Below, piece after piece: positions 28,268-36,970 of a stretch of 51,737 nt of DNA. Both the position numbers and the translations under genes were made by a program. Within the stretch, counting starts at the first letter, position 1; the number at the start of each line of letters is the position of its first letter. The stretch comes from an uncultured Clostridia bacterium (lineage in GTDB: Bacteria; Bacillota; Clostridia; Oscillospirales; Acutalibacteraceae): positions 1-51,737 of the forward strand of contig CAMNXD010000009.1 in assembly GCA_946566955.1 (NCBI GenBank), in the 5' to 3' direction. Below the pieces are notes generated by a model, which was not told the origin of the DNA, did no database searches, and worked only from the letters and a program-made list of their open reading frames with translations.

Positions 28268-28957
28268 TTAATGATGTTTAAAATATCCCATAAGCGCAAG
28301 CGCAGACTTAGCCGCTTGTTGTTCTGCTTCTTTTTTACTTCGGCCTGTCCCTCTTCCCACAGAGTTACTATTAATTCTTGCCTCCATAGTAAATCTTTTA
28401 TCGTGGTCAGGACCTTTTTCTCCAATCAGAACATAGTTAATAGTCTCTCCAGGACTCTTCTGGACAATTTCTTGAAGGTCAGTTTTGTAGTCCTGCATGT
28501 TCTGGATTTTAGGGTTTTTTATTGCCGGAACAACAAACCTAAGTATAAATTCTGTTGCTTCCTTTATACCTGCATCTAAGTATATTGCTGCGCATATAGC
28601 TTCAAAAATATCAGCTAGTATGGACGGTCGGTTTTGCCCCATGCAGTGCCGCTCGCCTCGGCTCAGCTTTACAAATTTTTTAAGTCCAATCTGCTTTGAA
28701 AACTCACAAAGCTGCTTTTCGCATACGAGTAAAGCGCGAAGTTTAGTAAGCTCACCTTCAGGTAAGTTAGGAAAAGTTTTAAATATATAATTAGAGGTCA
28801 CGAGTCCTAAAACTGAGTCTCCTAAAAATTCAAGTCTTTCATAGCTTTGAAATCTTCCTCCAGATTCATTTGCAAAAGAGGAATGAGTTAACGCAATTTT
28901 TATCAGTTTTTTATTCTTGAAGCTATACCCTATTTTTTTTTCAAGTTCTGCTATCAT
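28268..28957 (-). CDS. rnc: Ribonuclease III
   Basis: 229 residues. The double-strand RNA endonuclease domain has the signature ERLEFLGDSVLGLV (about 41-54) with catalytic acids, and DIFEAICAAIYLD (about 117-129). The C-terminal dsRNA-binding domain (about 155-225) ends in GRGTGRSKKEAEQQAAKSAL. It processes rRNA precursors and structured RNAs. GGAGG lies seven bases before the ATG. Confidence 0.97.
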   Translation of the reverse strand: MIAELEKKIGYSFKNKKLIKIALTHSSFANESGGRFQSYERLEFLGDSVLGLVTSNYIFKTFPNLPEGELTKLRALLVCEKQLCEFSKQIGLKKFVKLSRGERHCMGQNRPSILADIFEAICAAIYLDAGIKEATEFILRFVVPAIKNPKIQNMQDYKTDLQEIVQKSPGETINYVLIGEKGPDHDKRFTMEARINSNSVGRGTGRSKKEAEQQAAKSALALMGYFKHH

Positions 28958-28969
28958 GTTGGGGCCTCC

Positions 28970-29980
28970 TTAATCTTCTTTTTTTACGCATTTTTCTTCT
29001 TTTATAGCATCAGCTATAAACTTAACAACATTTCTTTTTGCATACTCCCCAGTAAGACGTATTGCATTTTTAAAGGTTTTAGCATCTGAGTTACCGTGCG
29101 CTTTAAACACAGGCTTTGAAGTTCCTATGAGCGGTGCTCCTCCATATTCTGTGTAATCCATCTCTGATTTTAATTTCGATAAGTCAGATTTTATAAGTGA
29201 AGCTGCTAGCTTATTTTTAAAGTTTTTAGTGAGAATACTTTTAAACTTGCCAAATATTTCGGTTGCCATACCTTCATACAGCTTTAAAATGACATTGCCT
29301 GTGAAACCATTTGTCACTACAACATCTGCAGCTCCAGCCGGTATATCACGGGCCTCAATATTACCTATAAAATTAATCCCACTTTTTTCTAAAAGCTCGT
29401 ATGTCTCGCAGAGAAGCTCTCCTCCCTTGCAGCGCTCAGTGCCTATATTGACAAGTCCAACTTTAGGATTCGTCACCACCATGACGTTTTTCATATAAAT
29501 ATATCCCATAACTCCAAATTGACGAAGTATTTCGGGTCTGCATTCAACATTAGCACCACTATCAATAAGCATGAAAAAACCATTTTCTTTAGGAATTATT
29601 GGAGCAAATGCGCAGCGCTTTATTCCTTTTATTCTTTTTACTATCATAGTGGCGCCAACTGTTAAAGCTCCGCTATTTCCCGAAGACACAAAGGCATCTC
29701 CATTATTTTCCGCCAACATTTGAAGCCCTTTCGCCATAGAAGAATTGCTTTTTGACTTCATAATTTCAGTCGGTGCATCCTCCATAGATATCACATCTGG
29801 AGCATCAACCACTTCTATCCCTTTAAGTGAAATATCGTTTTCATAAGCTTTTCCGCATATTTCAGATTCTTTACCTACAATCGTCATTTCATATCCGAGC
29901 TCATCTGCAGCCATTCTAGTGGCTTTTATTATCTCAATTACTCCTTTATCTCCGCCATAGCCGTCCACAATTATTTTCAT
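28970..29980 (-). CDS. plsX: Phosphate acyltransferase PlsX
   Basis: 336 residues. It makes acyl-phosphate from acyl-ACP for phosphatidic acid synthesis together with PlsY. The N-terminus MKIIVDGYGGDKGVIEIIKA corresponds to the family's VDAMGGD motif. SSGNSGALTVGATMIV, LIDSGANVECRPE, VVTNGFTGNVILKLYEG and the C-terminal YGGAPLIGTSKPVFKAHG are characteristic. The usual downstream fab genes and acpP are absent; rnc follows directly by 12 bases. GGAGGA precedes the ATG. Confidence 0.95.
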   Translation of the reverse strand: MKIIVDGYGGDKGVIEIIKATRMAADELGYEMTIVGKESEICGKAYENDISLKGIEVVDAPDVISMEDAPTEIMKSKSNSSMAKGLQMLAENNGDAFVSSGNSGALTVGATMIVKRIKGIKRCAFAPIIPKENGFFMLIDSGANVECRPEILRQFGVMGYIYMKNVMVVTNPKVGLVNIGTERCKGGELLCETYELLEKSGINFIGNIEARDIPAGAADVVVTNGFTGNVILKLYEGMATEIFGKFKSILTKNFKNKLAASLIKSDLSKLKSEMDYTEYGGAPLIGTSKPVFKAHGNSDAKTFKNAIRLTGEYAKRNVVKFIADAIKEEKCVKKED

Positions 29981-29999
29981 ATGGATCCTCCTAAAAGTT

Positions 30000-31295
30000 T
30001 TAAATCTTAATATTTTTTAAGTACTCAATTGATCTTCTTGCAAATTCACTGTATCTTAATTTTTTATCTTTGGTCGGTGCAATTATACCGAAATTAGCTC
30101 CCATTGGTTGAAAGTCCCGCCTAAATTCTTCACTTATGTATGAAGCAAGAGCTCCCATAATAGTTTCATTTGAAAAGTAAACGCTATCCTTTGACTTATA
30201 TCTCCTTGAAGCATTTATTCCGGCAATCATGCCCGAAGAAGCGGACTCTATATAACCTTCAACTCCAGTTATCTGACCTGCAAAAAATATGTTGGGATTA
30301 CTTCGCAGGCTGTAGTCTTTATTTAGTAGCTTAGGGGAGTTTATAAACATATTCCGGTGCATAACGCCATATCTAACTATATTTAAATTTTTAAGCGCAG
30401 GAATTAAAGAAAACACTCTCTTTTGTTCACCAAATTTAAGATTGGTTTGAAATCCCACCATATTATAAAGGTTACCACTCAAGGTTTCTTTTCTAAGTTG
30501 AACCACGGCAAAAGGCCGAGCTTCCGAGCGAGGGTCTCGAAGTCCCACAGGCTTCATAGGACCATATCTAAGAGTATCAACTCCGCGTTTAGCCATAATC
30601 TCTACGGGCATACATCCTTCATAAACATTTATATCCTTAATATCGACATCATGAAGCGGCGCACGCTCTGCATTTATAAGCTGATTGTAAAATATTTTGT
30701 ACTCCTTCTCACTGAGCGGACAATTTAAGTAATCATCGGCATTTCCTTTGCCATAACGAGACGCAAAAAAAGCATGGTTCATATCAATACTATCAAACGT
30801 GACTATCGGAGCAGCAGCATCAAAAAAACTTAAATTTCCCCCTAGTGCTTCTTTTATACTTTCCGAAAGAGGTTTTGAAGTTAGAGGTCCAGTGGCAATT
30901 ATATTTATTCCCTCCTGAGGAAGACTTACTATTTCCTCAGATTTAATTTCGATAAGCTCACTGTTCTGAATTTTTTCAGTAACTAGAGCCGAAAATTTTT
31001 CCCTATCTACCGCTAAAGCGCCCCCGGCTGGTACTTTACACTTGTCTGCACAGCTAAGTACTAAAGAGTCAAGAGTTCTCATCTCTTCTTTTAAAAGCCC
31101 TGAGGCGCTATCAACTCTTTCGGCCTTAAAAGAGTTAGAACATACCAGCTCACATAAATTTTTATTGCTATGTGCCGGTGTATACTTAAAAGGTTTCATT
31201 TCATATAAATTTACTTTTATTCCTCTCTTTGCAATTTGCCATGCAGCTTCACAGCCTGCAAGTCCTCCGCCTATAACGTTTATACTTTTACTCAT
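30000..31295 (-). CDS. trmFO: Folate/FAD-dependent tRNA (uracil-54-C5)-methyltransferase TrmFO
   Basis: 431 residues from the ATG at 31295. It forms ribothymidine at position 54 of tRNA using methylenetetrahydrofolate and FADH2. The FAD-binding motif SINVIGGGLAGCEAAWQIAK is at the N-terminus. CSNSFKAE contains a family cysteine, and FFAGQITGVEGYIESAS is typical of the GidA/TrmFO group. The frame is open for 35 further codons upstream, but these lie inside topA. The ATG overlaps the topA stop by eight bases (ATGAGTAA), which suggests translational coupling. Confidence 0.95.
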   Translation of the reverse strand: MSKSINVIGGGLAGCEAAWQIAKRGIKVNLYEMKPFKYTPAHSNKNLCELVCSNSFKAERVDSASGLLKEEMRTLDSLVLSCADKCKVPAGGALAVDREKFSALVTEKIQNSELIEIKSEEIVSLPQEGINIIATGPLTSKPLSESIKEALGGNLSFFDAAAPIVTFDSIDMNHAFFASRYGKGNADDYLNCPLSEKEYKIFYNQLINAERAPLHDVDIKDINVYEGCMPVEIMAKRGVDTLRYGPMKPVGLRDPRSEARPFAVVQLRKETLSGNLYNMVGFQTNLKFGEQKRVFSLIPALKNLNIVRYGVMHRNMFINSPKLLNKDYSLRSNPNIFFAGQITGVEGYIESASSGMIAGINASRRYKSKDSVYFSNETIMGALASYISEEFRRDFQPMGANFGIIAPTKDKKLRYSEFARRSIEYLKNIKI

Positions 31296-33399
31296 TTTCA
31301 CCCATCTTTTCATATCCGCATTCCTTAGAACCGCAGTAAATTTTCGGTTTTTTTCCAACTTTCCTGTAAAGAATCTCCGAACATCTTGGACATCTCTCAT
31401 TTAAGGGTTCATCCCAAGAAACAAAATTGCAATTTGGATAATTGCCGCACCCATAAAATATTCGTTTCCTTTTCGTACGTTTCTTAATAACCTCTCCTCC
31501 ACACTTCGGACATTTTACCCCTATTTCTTCAACAAATTTCAAAATGTTTTTACACTCCGGATATCCCGAACAACCAATGAATTTTCCATATCTTCCACGC
31601 TTTACAAGCATTGGTTTACCACATTTATCACATATTTTATCTATCTGATCTTCCTTTAAAGAAATCTTGACCCCTTCCATATCCTTTTTTGCTTTTTCAA
31701 GCATTTTAATTAAATCAGAATAAAAATCGCTTAATGTAGAAGTCCAGACTGTTTTTCCAGCGGCTATTTCATCGAGATTATTTTCCATTTGAGCAGTAAA
31801 TTTTAGGTTTACTATCTTCGAAAAACGCTCTGTCATCAACTTATTAACTACCTCTCCGAGCTCTGTCGGCTTTAAAGATTTTCCTTCTTTAATGACGTAT
31901 TCTCTAAGAGTAATAGTCGATATTATAGATGCATACGTTGAAGGTCTGCCAATTCCTTGCTCTTCTAGTGCTTTTATAAGCGAAGCTTCTGTATACCTTG
32001 GCGGAGGTTCTGTAAAGTGTTGATTTGACTTTAAAGATTTTAATTTAAGTGGCATTTTTTCCGAAAGCTCTGGTAAAATCTTTGCTTTTTCTTGCTCGGT
32101 GTCTTTTCCTTCAACGTACAAAACCATAAATCCATCAAAAGCTATAGTGTAAGCAGAAGCTTTAAAAATATATCTTTGAGACGCTAAAGATTCGTTTTCT
32201 TTAAATGCAAGAATGTCAACTTGAGTAGTGTTTTGAATGCAGTTTGCCATTTGACTTGCAAGAAATCTTTCCCATACAAGCTTATATATTTTATACTGAT
32301 CTGCACTTAAACTCTTTTTTACTTCTTCCGGACTTAAATCTGGTGCAGTAGGTCTAATGGCTTCATGTCCATCTTGAGCATTAGCTTTGGTTTTAAATTT
32401 TCTTACTGACTCGGGTAAATACTTTCCACCCCAACGATTTAAAATATAATCTCTAGCAGACTTTACGGCATCTTCTGAAACTCTTAAAGAATCTGTTCTC
32501 ATATAGGTTATAAGCCCAGTTGAGCCTTTACCCTGAATTTCTACTCCTTCGTAAAGCTCTTGTGCAGCACGCATAGTTCTTTTAGCAGTAAAGCCGAGCT
32601 TTCTTGATGCTTCCTGCTGCAAGGTGGAAGTTATAAAGGGAGGAGCAGGAGACTTTCTTCTTTTGCCTTTTTTTAGCTTGTAGACTTCATACTTAGACCC
32701 TTCTAAATTTTTAAGTATCTCGCTTGCTTGGAGCTCTGTACTAATATCTATTTTATTATTTTCGTCGCCATAAAAAGAAGCTTTAAAGCATTTTCGAGAG
32801 CCCTTGGGTATAAACTCTGCATCAATAGACCAGTATTCTTGAGGAACAAACTTTTTTATTTCTTCTTCCCTATCAACAACCATCCTCACGGCTACCGACT
32901 GAACTCTCCCGGCCGACAGTCCTTTATAAATCTTTTGCGAAAGAAAAGGACTAACTTTATATCCAACAAGTCTATCAAGGACGCGCCGGGCTTGTTGGGC
33001 ATTGACTAAATCAAGGTCAACACATCGAGGGGAATTTATTCCTTTAGTCACACCAGTTTTAGTTATTTCATTAAAGGTAACTCGGTTTTTTTCATTTAAG
33101 TCAAGACCTAAAAGATATGCCAAGTGCCAAGAAATTGCCTCACCTTCTCGGTCAGGGTCTGTGGCAAGAATAACGTTGTCAGCATCTTTAGCCATTTTCT
33201 TGAGCTCTTTAACAGTCTCTTCTTTACCTTTTATAATCTGGTACTTAGGCTCGAAATTTTTTTTAACGTCTACGCTAAGCCTTTTAGGGGGTAAATCCCT
33301 TATATGACCCATTGAAGAAGTGATTTGATATCCCTTCCCTAAATATTTTTTAATGGTCTTTGCCTTGGCAGGAGATTCAACAATTACTAAATTACTCAT
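31288..33399 (-). CDS. topA: DNA topoisomerase I
   Basis: 703-residue type IA topoisomerase that relaxes negative supercoils. The Toprim domain starts MSNLVIVESPAKAKTIKKYL and has ILATDPDREGEAISWHL. The active-site tyrosine is in GLITYMRTDSLRVS. ARRVLDRLVGY and GRVQSVAVRMVVDRE are conserved. Three C-terminal C4 zinc modules follow (CDKCGKP to CSGYPEC, CPKCGGE to CGNYPNC, CPRCSE to CGSKEC). The ATG at 33399 is chosen over an upstream TTG because the family begins at this Met. It sits between dprA and trmFO, a classic Bacillota order. Confidence 0.97.
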   Translation of the reverse strand: MSNLVIVESPAKAKTIKKYLGKGYQITSSMGHIRDLPPKRLSVDVKKNFEPKYQIIKGKEETVKELKKMAKDADNVILATDPDREGEAISWHLAYLLGLDLNEKNRVTFNEITKTGVTKGINSPRCVDLDLVNAQQARRVLDRLVGYKVSPFLSQKIYKGLSAGRVQSVAVRMVVDREEEIKKFVPQEYWSIDAEFIPKGSRKCFKASFYGDENNKIDISTELQASEILKNLEGSKYEVYKLKKGKRRKSPAPPFITSTLQQEASRKLGFTAKRTMRAAQELYEGVEIQGKGSTGLITYMRTDSLRVSEDAVKSARDYILNRWGGKYLPESVRKFKTKANAQDGHEAIRPTAPDLSPEEVKKSLSADQYKIYKLVWERFLASQMANCIQNTTQVDILAFKENESLASQRYIFKASAYTIAFDGFMVLYVEGKDTEQEKAKILPELSEKMPLKLKSLKSNQHFTEPPPRYTEASLIKALEEQGIGRPSTYASIISTITLREYVIKEGKSLKPTELGEVVNKLMTERFSKIVNLKFTAQMENNLDEIAAGKTVWTSTLSDFYSDLIKMLEKAKKDMEGVKISLKEDQIDKICDKCGKPMLVKRGRYGKFIGCSGYPECKNILKFVEEIGVKCPKCGGEVIKKRTKRKRIFYGCGNYPNCNFVSWDEPLNERCPRCSEILYRKVGKKPKIYCGSKECGYEKMGENE

Positions 33400-33425
33400 A
33401 AATAATCCATCCAAATAAAAATATT

Positions 33426-34550
33426 TTAATAAACAATCCTTTTAAATCTTCGTCCCGGTACTTCCTCTATTAACTTTGCCCGCTTGAGCTCCCATATAAC
33501 CTCCAAAACTGTTGTTATATGAAAATTTGCACTGTAGCACATATCATTGGGATGCATTTCACTATTAGAACCAAGCAAATCATATATTATTTTAGCATTT
33601 TCAGATAGCCCCGAAATTCTTCTTTTTAAACATTTATCAGAATTCGTAGCATGTTTAGGAGTCTTTAAACTGATACCTAAGTTTAATCTATATTCTTCTA
33701 AAACATCATTAATATCTGCAATTGCCCTGGCTCCATCATTTACAAGTTGCGTTATGCCTGTACTCAGAGAACTAGACATATTTACTGGTACAACAAAAAC
33801 ATCTCTGTTTTGTTCATTAGCTAGGTTGGCAGTAATCAAAGATCCACTTTTTTTGCCCGCCTCTACAACTATAATACCACGTGAAAGTCCTGAAATTATA
33901 CGATTACGCACAGGAAAATTATGCTTGTAAACGGGATGCTTTGGTGGATACTCTGAAACTAGTGCCCCCGACTCTGCAATATCTTCTCTAAGTGGTCTAT
34001 TTTTAAGAAGATATTCATAATCAAAACCACATCCCAGTACCGCTACAGTTTTACCTTGTGCTTTTAAAGCCCCTTCATGAGCAGCAGTATCGATTCCTAT
34101 AGCACCACCACTCACTACAGTAACTCCAGCAAGAGCGATTTTATATCCTATTTCTTTAGCCATTCCTATACCATAGTAAGTAGCATCTCTTGTTCCAACT
34201 ACACCTAGTGCTAAAGGAGCATTTAAACAAGATATATCTCCGTCGACGTAAATAACAGCCGGAGGATTCGAAATTTGCCAAAGTAGTTTTGGATAATCAT
34301 CATCGGATATAGTTACCACTCTGTACCCTAAGCGTCTGCACTCTTCAAATATTTTAAAACCTTCTCCCAGAGAAGTAGTCTTTAAAGCATCAATTTCATT
34401 ATTAGTAAAGCATCCACATAATCTCCACCCATATTCACGTTCATTATAAAAGTCCTCTATTTTTTTATATCTTTGGCGTATGAACTTAATTTTATAATTT
34501 CCATAGTTTAACGCTTGCTGCAACCATATGCAATATATTTTTTCAATCAT
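33426..34550 (-). CDS. dprA: DNA-processing protein DprA
   Basis: 374 residues. It loads RecA on incoming single-stranded DNA in transformation. The Rossmann-like domain has LGVVGTRDATYYG, VVSGGAIGIDTAAHEGAL, VAVLGCGFDYEYL and FPVRNRIISGLSRGIIVVEA. An N-terminal helical segment and a C-terminal winged-helix (about 310-370) flank it. The ATG at 34550 has GGAGG ten bases upstream, inside the end of the preceding methyltransferase gene; the alternative TTG at 34559 is too close to that site. Confidence 0.95.
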   Translation of the reverse strand: MIEKIYCIWLQQALNYGNYKIKFIRQRYKKIEDFYNEREYGWRLCGCFTNNEIDALKTTSLGEGFKIFEECRRLGYRVVTISDDDYPKLLWQISNPPAVIYVDGDISCLNAPLALGVVGTRDATYYGIGMAKEIGYKIALAGVTVVSGGAIGIDTAAHEGALKAQGKTVAVLGCGFDYEYLLKNRPLREDIAESGALVSEYPPKHPVYKHNFPVRNRIISGLSRGIIVVEAGKKSGSLITANLANEQNRDVFVVPVNMSSSLSTGITQLVNDGARAIADINDVLEEYRLNLGISLKTPKHATNSDKCLKRRISGLSENAKIIYDLLGSNSEMHPNDMCYSANFHITTVLEVIWELKRAKLIEEVPGRRFKRIVY

Positions 34551-34551
34551 T

Positions 34552-35355
34552 TTATTCAATCCTCCTGCCCGCCATTTCCCAGGATATAATCCCAGCGGCT
34601 ACGGAAACATTCAGCGATTCACAGCAACTACACATGGGTATGGTTATATTTTCATCGCATAGCTCCCGGACTTCTGCGCTTACCCCATTACCTTCATTCC
34701 CCAGTACTACTGCAGCTTTTCGAGTCTCGCCTAAAACAGTAACAGATTTGGCTTTTGCCCCCGGTAAAGATGCATAAACTTTAAAGCCTTGACCTTTAAG
34801 TAAATTTAAAAAATTTGGAAGATTATCTATAATCACAATATTTAAACTAAAAATTGCTCCCATGCTTCCTCTTAAAACCTTGGGATTATAAATGTCACAA
34901 CTATTGCTACTAATTACAACTAAATCCAGCCCAAAAGCGTTTAGACTTCTAAAAATACTTCCTATATTAGAGGGATTTTGAATATTTTCCAGTAAAACAA
35001 TCTTAGAGTACAGTTTTATTTTATCTATATTTACTTTTTTGTCAATTATTTTACATACACACATTATACCTTGAGGAGCTTCTGTATCACTTAGAAAGTG
35101 CATAACCGATTCATTTACTTCATAAACCTGCGGCTTATTTTTTTTTATTATTTCCTCAATTAAACCCTTGAATTTTTCATAGCACTTAGAAGTATAAAAA
35201 ATTTTAGTTATGACTGCAAAATTCTTTAATGCCTCTTCACAAAGACGTATGCCCTCTATTAAAAAAACTCCTTCTTTTTTTCTCATTTTTGAAGACGACA
35301 TAAGCTTGTGAATATATTTTATATTTTCATTGCTTTTACTAGATATCTCCACCAT
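34552..35355 (-). CDS. TrmH/SpoU-family rRNA 2'-O-methyltransferase
   Basis: 267 residues. The N-terminal substrate-binding domain (about 1-100, GVFLIEGIRLCEEAL) is followed by the SPOUT knot. Motifs are LLENIQNPSNIGSIFRSLNA (motif 1), VVLGNEGNGVS (motif 2) and ITIPMCSCCESLNVSVAAGI (motif 3). These fit the 23S rRNA 2'-O-ribose methyltransferases (RlmB/TsnR group); the exact nucleotide cannot be told. The ATG at 35355 has GGAGGAAG five bases upstream, better than the upstream in-frame candidate. It begins just after the rplT terminator. Confidence 0.9.
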   Translation of the reverse strand: MVEISSKSNENIKYIHKLMSSSKMRKKEGVFLIEGIRLCEEALKNFAVITKIFYTSKCYEKFKGLIEEIIKKNKPQVYEVNESVMHFLSDTEAPQGIMCVCKIIDKKVNIDKIKLYSKIVLLENIQNPSNIGSIFRSLNAFGLDLVVISSNSCDIYNPKVLRGSMGAIFSLNIVIIDNLPNFLNLLKGQGFKVYASLPGAKAKSVTVLGETRKAAVVLGNEGNGVSAEVRELCDENITIPMCSCCESLNVSVAAGIISWEMAGRRIE

Positions 35356-35375
35356 AAGGGCTTCCTCCAACATAT

Positions 35376-35410
35376 AAAAATTTACGCTCAGGCTTGATTC
35401 CTAAGCGTAA
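35376..35410 (-). terminator. Terminator of infC-rpmI-rplT
   Basis: ttacgct (35382-35388) pairs with agcgtaa (35404-35410), plus inner pairs. On the minus strand it is followed by a short T-rich run. It lies about 20 bases after rplT. Confidence 0.8.
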
Positions 35411-35427
35411 GAAATGTAAGTTAATAT

Positions 35428-35772
35428 TTATTTAACTTGATCAACAAGCTTTGTAAAGCCTTGAGGGTCAGAAATAGCTATTTCTGAGAGCATTTTCCTA
35501 TTTAATTCAATACCAGATTTTTTAATTTTATTCATAAAATTAGAATAACTAATTCCCCTCATCCTGCAGGCTGCCGAAATTCTAGTAATCCATAACTTTC
35601 TAAAGTCACGTTTTCTATGCTTTCTACCTATGTAGGCGTAATTTCCAGATTTCATCACAGCCTGTTTGGCCATTTTAAAGTGTTTGCTTTTAGCGCCCCA
35701 ATATCCTTTTGCGAGCTTGAGAATTTTTTTCCTTCTACTTCTAGTTGTAACTGCACATTTTATGCGTGCCAT
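35428..35772 (-). CDS. rplT: 50S ribosomal protein L20
   Basis: 114 residues, very basic, full length. [20 protein letters not shown] begins the RNA-binding tail; [16 protein letters not shown]-type and [20 protein letters not shown] segments are conserved (here [19 protein letters not shown]). L20 is an early 23S rRNA assembly protein and, in Bacillus, the repressor of its own operon through the infC leader. AGGTAAAT precedes the ATG. Confidence 0.98.
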   Translation of the reverse strand: MARIKCAVTTRSRRKKILKLAKGYWGAKSKHFKMAKQAVMKSGNYAYIGRKHRKRDFRKLWITRISAACRMRGISYSNFMNKIKKSGIELNRKMLSEIAISDPQGFTKLVDQVK

Positions 35773-35830
35773 TTTATTTACCTCCGTTTAATCGTTAATT
35801 TAAGATTCTTAATTCTTTTTCCTTTAGACT

Positions 35831-36028
35831 TTATTTATTTGGCATCAAATTTTTTATCTGAAAAACATTAGTCCTATCAACTGTAGCAATGCTTCTTAGT
35901 ACTCTTTTTCTTTTTCTGGTCTTCTTATTGAGTATATGACTCTTATTTGCATGACCTCTTAAAATTTTTCCAGTAGCAGTAAATCTAAAACGCTTCTTTG
36001 CTCCACTGTGAGTCTTTAATTTGTACAT
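35831..36028 (-). CDS. rpmI: 50S ribosomal protein L35
   Basis: 65 residues, basic. [20 protein letters not shown], then [15 protein letters not shown] is the L35 pattern. AAGG lies close before the ATG. Middle gene of infC-rpmI-rplT. Confidence 0.97.
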   Translation of the reverse strand: MYKLKTHSGAKKRFRFTATGKILRGHANKSHILNKKTRKRKRVLRSIATVDRTNVFQIKNLMPNK

Positions 36029-36100
36029 AACCTTTCGGGAGAACGTTTAAAACCGTTCGTTGCCCCATTCACTACCTTTCTTTAAAGTTTTTAAATGAAG

Positions 36101-36622
36101 TTATTTAACCTTAGACTTCGAAGTCAAAAACATTAGCATACATTTTCCTTCCAACTTAGCGGGACGTTCAACAGTAGCAAATTCTAAACATGACTCTGCA
36201 AATTTCTTCATTAAGTCATATCCTATTTCCGGATGGCCCATTTCTCTGCCCTTAAAACGAATAGAAACCTTGACTTTATCTCCCTTGGCTATAAATCTTT
36301 GTGCATGAGATACCTTTGTGTTAAAATCGTTAGTGTCGATATTAACTGAGAGCCTAACTTCTTTGACCTCAACTACATGTTGATTTTTTTTCGATTCCTT
36401 ATCTCGCTTCGCCATCTCAAACTTATATTTGCCATAGTTCATAATCTTGCATACCGGTGGGACAGCTTTCTCTGCTACTTTAACAAGATCCAAATTCTCC
36501 GATGAAGCTATCTCACGGGCTTTATAAACAGGCAATATCCCTAACTGCTCGCCGCTTGACCCTATGAGACGCACCTCTTTATCTTTAATATCACCGTTAA
36601 TCTGAATTTCTTTGTTGCTAAT
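36101..36622 (-). CDS. infC: Translation initiation factor IF-3, probable AUU start
   Basis: 173 residues. The N domain (SNKEIQINGDIKDKEVRLIG) and linker lead to the C domain with VKEVRLSVNIDTNDFNTK, FIAKGDKVKVSIRFKGREM and a final EGKCMLMFLTSK. The best start is ATT at 36620-36622. GGAGG lies nine bases upstream, the protein then begins as other IF-3 proteins do, and infC is well known for AUU starts that allow autoregulation by IF-3 discrimination. A TTG at 36628 is in frame but only about three bases from GGAGG. The leader holds an attenuator-like terminator (36675-36716). Confidence 0.95.
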   Translation of the reverse strand: MSNKEIQINGDIKDKEVRLIGSSGEQLGILPVYKAREIASSENLDLVKVAEKAVPPVCKIMNYGKYKFEMAKRDKESKKNQHVVEVKEVRLSVNIDTNDFNTKVSHAQRFIAKGDKVKVSIRFKGREMGHPEIGYDLMKKFAESCLEFATVERPAKLEGKCMLMFLTSKSKVK

Positions 36623-36674
36623 ATTCAAGCACCTCCATAAAATTCGCTTAAGAAGCTAAAATTCCTCTTAAACC

Positions 36675-36716
36675 CAAAAAATTAAATTGTATGGGCATAA
36701 ATGCTGCTCATACAAT
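36675..36716 (-). promoter_or_regulatory. Attenuator in the infC leader (L20-leader-like)
   Basis: On the minus strand attgtatg...catacaat (36686-36693 with 36709-36716) forms an 8-bp stem extended by gca/tgc. It is followed by a T-rich run (36676-36681 on plus as A6), about 55 bases before infC. A second stem (ttaaga/tcttaa) lies between it and the gene. This layout matches premature termination control by L20 in Bacillus; the exact L20 leader consensus was not tested. Confidence 0.65.
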
Positions 36717-36970
36717 AAATCTACATTCCATACATAAATAATTATGCATGATATAATCTATTGACCTATCGAAACTACTTTTATTCCGTAGGTGAGAACA
36801 TTTATCGCTCCACTTCATTATTTTTTTATTTTAAAATAAGTCAAAACGTAAGTCAAGCATCAATCGATATCATATTAAATATATTTCTTTATAGGACGCT
36901 TACACCAAATTGCGTAGTTATACATTCTTCTTTAAGGACCAAAAAATGGTTAAAATCAATATATAAAAAT
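36717..36970. other. Intergenic region between infC and the BspA-like gene
   Basis: About 250 AT-rich bases. It should contain the infC promoter (a TATAT-rich stretch near 36756-36762 on the minus strand is a weak candidate). No gene is visible and no strong terminator for the converging side. Confidence 0.4.

Noticed and set aside
30000-31400. Longer TrmFO starting at 31400
   Set aside because: The extra 35 codons overlap topA, lack similarity to TrmFO and have no ribosome site; the ATG at 31295 begins exactly at the family N-terminus.
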